Positions 47,741 to 64,000 of a stretch of DNA of 64,000 nucleotides are shown here, one piece after another (the stretch's first letter is position 1; each line of letters starts with the position of its first letter). Made by a program: the position numbers and the translations under genes. A model generated the notes under the pieces. The model did not search any database. It saw nothing but the letters and a program-made list of their open reading frames with translations, and was not told the DNA's origin. Source of the stretch: Rhynchonema sp. JSB1_4 (Eukaryota > Nematoda > Chromadorea > Monhysterida > Xyalidae); the NCBI GenBank assembly GCA_030248065.1, contig JASAMV010000100.1:1-64000 (forward strand). Reading direction: 5' to 3'.

Positions 47741-48361
47741 GCCCCAGTGTAGTTCCTTGTCGGGCGCGGCGGTTAGTGTACCTACCCTTTCTCCGTGCGG
47801 CGGTTAGTGTACCTCCCTGGGGGAAGGGGGAAGACCCAAATGCAGGAAAAAGTCACTTTTTGAGGTAGAAAATTTGACCTATTTTTGCCCCTTTTTGGAA
47901 AAAATCTCCATAAAAAGGGTATTTTGTCGACTTTTGTCATCATTGACCTAAAATCACCCATTTTAGGCCTAAAAATGCCCATTTTTTAGGCCTAAGGATG
48001 CCGAGACGTGGATACAGTAACAGGTGTGTAAGAATTCAGGGTGATACGGTATGGTCTAAGAGTGCAAAGCACGGCTGGTTTGCCTTTAGATACTAGCACG
48101 GGGCGGGGGCGGTGGGTATTTCTAGGGTAGGTGCCAAAGCCAAGGTGGGGCTGGGGGTGCCTTTTGGTGTCCGACTGGTACGAAAAGTGTGGGTGCCACT
48201 TTTTTTCAACAAACCCACATCAATACCTTCAACAGTCCGATAGAGACACTGATAATGAACCAGAACGCCAAAGAAATAAGTGCAAGTTTGAAATTGACAC
48301 GGATAATTGTTTCCTTTGCGAATCAGGCACCGATGTTTTCTTAAAGATTTCTATCTCCTCT

Positions 48362-48565
48362 ACCCATAATACCTATTTTTAGGCGATTTTCGGCGAAAAT
48401 TTTGAAAAAGTACTATTTTTACCTCAATTTTTGGCCAAAATTGTATCACAAAAACGGTGTTTTTTCGCCTTTTTGGGTGACCAAAATCATACCTCTCACG
48501 CTTCCGGTCCCAACCCCGCATCATACTTACCTCCCACTCCCACACATGGGCCTGCCACTACACTG
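48362..48565. repeat. Direct repeat flanking the hAT nest, copy A
   Basis: This stretch (CATAATACCTATTTTTAGGC..CACATGGGCCTGCC) recurs in the same orientation and almost unchanged at 50590-50782. It includes GTACTATTTTTACCTCAAT and GCTTCCGGTCCCAACCCCG, and ends GCCTGCCACTACACTG, a hAT-type end. A diverged inverse relative lies at 58390-58530 within a SIK intron. Confidence 0.7.
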
Positions 48566-49396
48566 GGTAGGTAGGTAGATTGACGCGCCATCCTGATGCA
48601 GTACGTAAGTCGCTGCCCCGGCTGGTACAGTTGTAGGTGTAATTGTTGGCTCAAAATGGTTTAAAATCGATATTTTTCACTCCATGCAGGCGAAAAATCG
48701 CGCGTGACGCGCGAAATTAGCGCTTAAGAGTACATTCTCATCAATATGTGCACATAAAAATTTTGTTCCCGGATGACTTCCCTAACTCGGCCGGTCGGTA
48801 CAGTTAGGTTGATTGCAGGCAGGCAGGCTTTTTTGGTGGTGCTGGTGCAGTGGGTTGACTGCAGAGGCCTGGGTATGAGATGGGTAGCTACACCACCACT
48901 GCTTCTTTCTTCAAAACGATGACTGAAAAGATCAAGAACCAGGAAATGTTATTGCGCGTAGCGCAAAAATTTTGAAAATTTTGGTTCAAAAATGGTAATT
49001 TCGGTCGAATTTAGGCATATCGGGCCGGACCGGCCCGGCCCGGTCGACCAAGTCCAAAATCGCGGCCCGACCCGGCCCGTGTAGCGGGCCGGGCCGGCCC
49101 GTTTCCGATCTCTGATTTGAAAATTTAGGTGATAAAAATCTTTGGAAAATCCCTTTGGTTTATTCAACCGTTACACGCAGCCAGTGTTGGAGGTGGGGGG
49201 GGGAGGGGGTGGGGGGGGGGTAGCCCCCATAGTAGTGGCTGGGGGGGTTGGGTGGGGGTGGGGGTTACCCCCTCTCAGTACTTACCTACCACAAAACCCG
49301 ACTGGGGGTTGGGGGGGGGGGTTTGAGTACTTACCTCTCACAACTCCAAATCATACCTCTGGTTGGTTTATTGCTCTCAGTGACGCATAAAACCAT

Positions 49397-49814
49397 GCAC
49401 GTAAATTAGTGATAGAAGCACAGTTACAAGACCGGGTGGGACAATTACGGAAATGAAAATAGTTACAACACTGGTTATAACAAAACCACAGCAAATAAAA
49501 GCTACAAAAAGCGCCAAGGAGAGAGAAAGATCACGGACATCAGGACAGATCACAGGACATGTTAACAGAACTGAAAATTATGCATTAATCCTCGTCCTCG
49601 TCAAACGACAAATGTCGGGCTCAGAGGGCATATTGGGATCAGTCCATATTGTCAACAGTCCAGAACAGATGGTGGGTTGGTGATTGTCCGTCACTTCCGT
49701 GTACCACCATTTAGCGACGTGGCTGGCGTCCCCAGGCTGACGTGAATGCGTATCGAACGAGACATCGCCATATCCATCCCGTTGACCGCATCCGGACGCG
49801 GTGGCGATAGAGCC
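49397..49814. repeat. Dispersed 420-bp repeat, copy B
   Basis: Inverse counterpart of 2203-2622. It ends GTGGCGATAGAGCC, after which hAT-like sequence starts within 20 bp. See copy A for structure. Confidence 0.7.
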
Positions 49815-49833
49815 TAATCATACCTCTCACAAG

Positions 49834-50495
49834 CAGTGTCGTGGCAGGCAGATGGTTGCAAGGCAGTGTAGTGGCTGGGGGGGGGATGGGGGGGATTCCC
49901 CCCCTAAGGAGTAGGTACCTTGCAACCACCCCTTGGGGGGATGGGGGGAAGGGTAGGTACCTTGCAACCACCCCGGAGGGTACCTTGCAGCCATCAATTT
50001 ATGGTTTTTATAGGCAAAAATGGGTGTTTTTCGACCTCAAACCCCCAAAATTCGCGCGCTCCGCGCGCAAACCTCCATATAATAGGTATTTTAGGCAAAT
50101 TTTCGGCCAAAATGCAAAAAAGTACCTATTTTTCGGTCAAATTTGCAGTATAATGCATGCAAAAAACACCCTTTTTTCGGACCTCAGGGGTACCTTGCAA
50201 CCTTCCGGAGGCTGGGTAGGGGGGTACCTTGCAACCATCTGGATCCATCCCCCCCAAGGGTACCTTGCAACCATTTGCCTGCCACTACACTGTTATATTT
50301 AGGCGATTTTTGGGGTTTTGAGGTCGAAAAACACCCATTTTTGCCTATAAAAACCATAAATTGATGGTTGCAAGGTACCCTCCGGGGTGGTTGCAAGGTA
50401 CCTACCCTTCCCCCCATCCCCCCAAGGGGTGGTTGCAAGGTACCTGCTCCTTAGGGGGGGGGAATCCCCCCCCATCCCCCCCAGCCACTACACTG
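49834..50495. mobile_element. hAT-like element pair, CAGTGTAGTGGC family
   Basis: The outer ends are CAGTGTCGTGGCAGGCAG and CAGCCACTACACTG, with CTCACAAG duplicated on both sides (49826-49833 and 50496-50503). Inside, a second element with ends CAGTGTAGTGGCTGG and GCCTGCCACTACACTG runs 49864-50292 in the opposite orientation. Both contain repeated GGTACCTTGCAACCA units. The inner copy lacks a clean target duplication. Confidence 0.8.
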
Positions 50496-50797
50496 CTCAC
50501 AAGTAATTTTAAACCTTTTTAAGCAAAAATCGGTGTTTTTCGACCTTATTTTCCCAAAAATCGCGCGCTGCGCGCGGAAACCCACCCATAATACCTATTT
50601 TTAAGGCGGTTTTCGGCGAAAATTTTGAAAAAGTACTATTTTTACCTCAATTTTTGGCCAAGATTGTATCACAAAAACGGTGTTTTTTCGCCTTTTTGGG
50701 TGACCAAAATCATACCTCTCACGCTTCCGGTCCCAACCCCGCATCATACTTACCTCCCACACGTGGGCCTGCCACTACACTGGCAGCCCCCCCCCCC

Positions 50798-51188
50798 CAG
50801 TGTAGTTCCTGGGGGGAAGGGGGGATCCCCCTCGGGTACGCTATCTCCCCCTCAGGTGGCACACTATCCCCCTATCTCCCCCTCCGGGTACACTATCTCC
50901 CCCAATTTTTGCCTAAAATAGGCATTTTTAGGCCTAAAATGGGCATTTTTATACCAAAAATGTGTGATTTTTAGGTCAATGTTCTCAAAAGTCGCCAAAA
51001 TACCCTTTTTATGAAGAATTTTTTCCAAAAAGGGGCAAAAATAGGTCAAATTTTCTACATCAAAAAGTGACTTTTTCCCGAATTTGGGTCTTCCCCCCCC
51101 CCCCTTCCCCCCCTCGGGGTACACTATCTCTCCCTCCGAAAAAAACGGAGGGTCCGCTATCTCCCCCTCCGGACCAGGAACTACACTG
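50798..51188. mobile_element. hAT-like MITE, CAGTGTAGTTCC family, copy 4
   Basis: The ends are CAGTGTAGTTCCTGG and CCAGGAACTACACTG. The interior closely matches copy 3. The left flank is a run of C, so the target duplication cannot be read. A further partial copy begins at 51378. Confidence 0.75.
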
Positions 51189-52124
51189 CCCTATACTTGC
51201 GGGCCGAAAAAAAACCGTTTTTTTCCCGAAAAAAAAACCGAAAAAAAAACGTTTTTTTTCCGAGGCCCGGAAAAATACGTTTTTATTTTTCCGAATCAAC
51301 AAAACCCCACCGCCCCCCCCCAGTACAGTAGGTATCCCCCTCGCCTGGTACAGTAGGTATCCCCCCTCGCCCCGACAGTGTAGTTCCTGGTCCGGCGCGG
51401 CGGTTAGTGTACCTACCCCTTTTTTCCGTGCGGCGGAAAAACCGTACACCACTGCCCCTAAAAGTAACATCCCCTGCTATACGGGGGCTCTATTCCGGGG
51501 GGGGGGGTGTATTTAGGTTTCTACGGTAGTTCCTTTACAAGGACAGGTCTTCCTGGCTGGCAGGCTGAGCCTGAGTCAAGCCCTGAATGCAAGCCTGAGC
51601 ACCAACTACATGAATGCCAACTTCTGACAAAAAAATTTGGTCCATTTCTACACCTTTTTATTTTTCGGGATTTTTGCTTTTCGGGATTTTTTTTTCGGGA
51701 TTTTTCGTTTCGGGATTTTTCGTTTCGGGATTTTTTTCCGGGATTTTTGACGGCCACCCCCTACCCGCCCCGGATTTTTCCACGTATGTACCCTACCCGC
51801 CCCGCAAAAGTAGCCACAGCACTGACTAGAGCCGATGGCCTGGAGGGGTTACTACGTACCCCAGCACTGGTCCCGGGCCGGTCGGTTTTCTTGCCGTGAT
51901 GGATTTGGGTTTGAGAAGGTTTGTTCCCGTATTCCGGAAACAATGCCGATTTTTTTGGGAAACGTTTCGTTTCAGTCTAAATTCAAGCCATTTTTGGTGC
52001 GCCCCCGTGTTCTCCAGGTGTGGTATTTTTTGGGGTGGAGCTGTATTCTGGGGGCTCTGTTTAGATCTTCAAGGTTTGTTATTGTAGGTTGAGGTACCTA
52101 TGAACTTTTGCAGCTTGCAGGCAG

Positions 52125-52280
52125 ATGTTCGATGCTCGTTGGCTCACTGTTGTGGCCAACACCGCGGCGCACCGCCAACGCGAACAGAGCGGCGGCAACG
52201 TCGACCGCGAAAATGGAAAGCTGCAAAACTTGACACAGCTGGAACGGACAGCTTGGCAGATCGAACATGAAGTAAAATAA
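52125..52280 (+). CDS. Last exon of an unknown gene (or 51-aa ORF)
   Basis: After acceptor gcaggcag, the sequence reads ATGTTCGATGCTCG and stays open for 51 codons to TAA, immediately followed by an AATAAAATGAAT-type polyadenylation signal. The product includes MFDARWLTVVANTAAHRQRE and GKLQNLTQLERTAWQIEHEV. It looks coding (charged, amphipathic, no low complexity). It could be the 3' end of the Ig-domain gene or of another gene interrupted by the hAT nest. It ends 236 bp before the SIK start codon. Confidence 0.5.
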   Translation: MFDARWLTVVANTAAHRQREQSGGNVDRENGKLQNLTQLERTAWQIEHEVK

Positions 52281-52516
52281 AATGAATGCGCGTGGAGCTT
52301 GATTATATAATCAGGTGATTATGCGCACGATAAACGTGCTTCAGCATTGTGTAACACGCCTGGCACACAACAAACAATGACTTGATTTGCTTCCTCGCCT
52401 GACGAGAACCAGTTCGTAAAGCGCTGCCGAAAATCACAATTTCAACCGAGCGGCCTCTATTTGTTTCCCATCGATCAAAAAATCGATTAAAATCAGCCGC
52501 GGCACAATTATCGCCA

Positions 52517-63479
<10,963 letters not shown>

Positions 63480-64000
63480 GTGAGTGTGTTTGCGGAGTAC
63501 GAGACTTAATGTTGTAGCTGAGAGGTGACTTTGACCAGGAATCGGTAGTGGCTCAATGAGCTGACAAAATCAGAGGACCAGTTTTTGTTTTGGTTCGTTT
63601 TGTTTTTTTTTGTGTATGATTCACCATATGGAGGTCAGACAGATTATTTTCCATTTTGGAAACCGCTGAGGTCGTACGTTCGTGAAACATAAGCTGCCGT
63701 TTTCGTACCTTTTCCATGTTCAGGATTGACAGCGCAATCTAATTTTCTTGGTAGGCCTCCTTCTTGTGGTCACATTGGGTATTTTGAATCTTTCATTTTC
63801 CAAATTGTCTGGAGATACCAATAAACCACTATTCCAGCCGGCCGCCCGACGACCTTATTTGGTATCCAATCGCCCCGTCATCTGCAAATCCCGTCCAACC
63901 CGTACGCTGGCCCGTCACTGACGGCCGGTACGGGCGGATACCGACGGGCCAGCAGCCCGTTAATACCGAATGCAGCGCAAATGTCACATTTGGAACGGAT

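Noticed and set aside
47505..51470. Open frames of 60-150 codons on both strands in the GC-rich region (also 40-773).
   Set aside because: They lie in the inverted C/G-rich parts of hAT-like MITEs, recur in every copy and consist of Pro/Gly/Ser runs.

Overview
The window looks like a repeat-rich nuclear genome from an invertebrate animal. Spliced genes with GT..AG introns include a salt-inducible-kinase (SIK) gene with its UBA-like segment and basophilic phosphosites, a KChIP/neuronal-calcium-sensor gene, part of an immunoglobulin-domain gene, and a multi-copy amidated neuropeptide precursor. Together these indicate a metazoan. A short TTAGGC run at 25559 is the telomere unit of nematodes. 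It hints at a nematode but does not prove it.

Layout. 1-700: GC-rich non-autonomous hAT-like elements. 0.8-1.7 kb: four exons of an unidentified + strand gene. 2.8-5.1 kb: three minus-strand genes or gene ends (a weak signal-peptide ORF, a Lys/Arg-rich nuclear-type C-terminus, a secreted Gly/Tyr-rich peptide precursor). 5-16 kb: mostly repeats. These include a 239-bp TA-flanked MITE, an hAT element with an 8-bp target duplication and a nested Harbinger-type MITE, and a 2.5-kb fold-back with 516-bp arms. A small two-exon gene and orphan coding-like fragments lie among them. 16.6-19.3 kb: the KChIP-like gene. 19.5-30 kb: more MITEs, a 3-kb inverted-repeat element and orphan fragments. 30.2-31.0 kb (minus): the neuropeptide gene. 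32.8-34.7 kb: coding-like exons and frameshifted pieces. 35.3-41.0 kb: Ig-domain gene exons. 43-45 kb: an hAT element carrying a fold-back element. 46.4-51.6 kb: a dense nest of CAGTG..CACTG elements inserted into one another. 52.1 kb: last exon of an unknown gene. 52.5-63.5 kb: the SIK gene, running off the right edge.

The genes do not form an operon or one pathway. SIK (PKA-inhibited signalling), KChIP (calcium sensing, K-channel modulation) and the peptide precursor are all compatible with neuronal or endocrine expression, but the sequence does not show that they act together. The most novel item is the [G/A/S]RFDPLSGMT[M/I]-amide precursor. The most puzzling sequence-level signal is a dispersed GTGAAACATCAGC motif, found far more often than chance.
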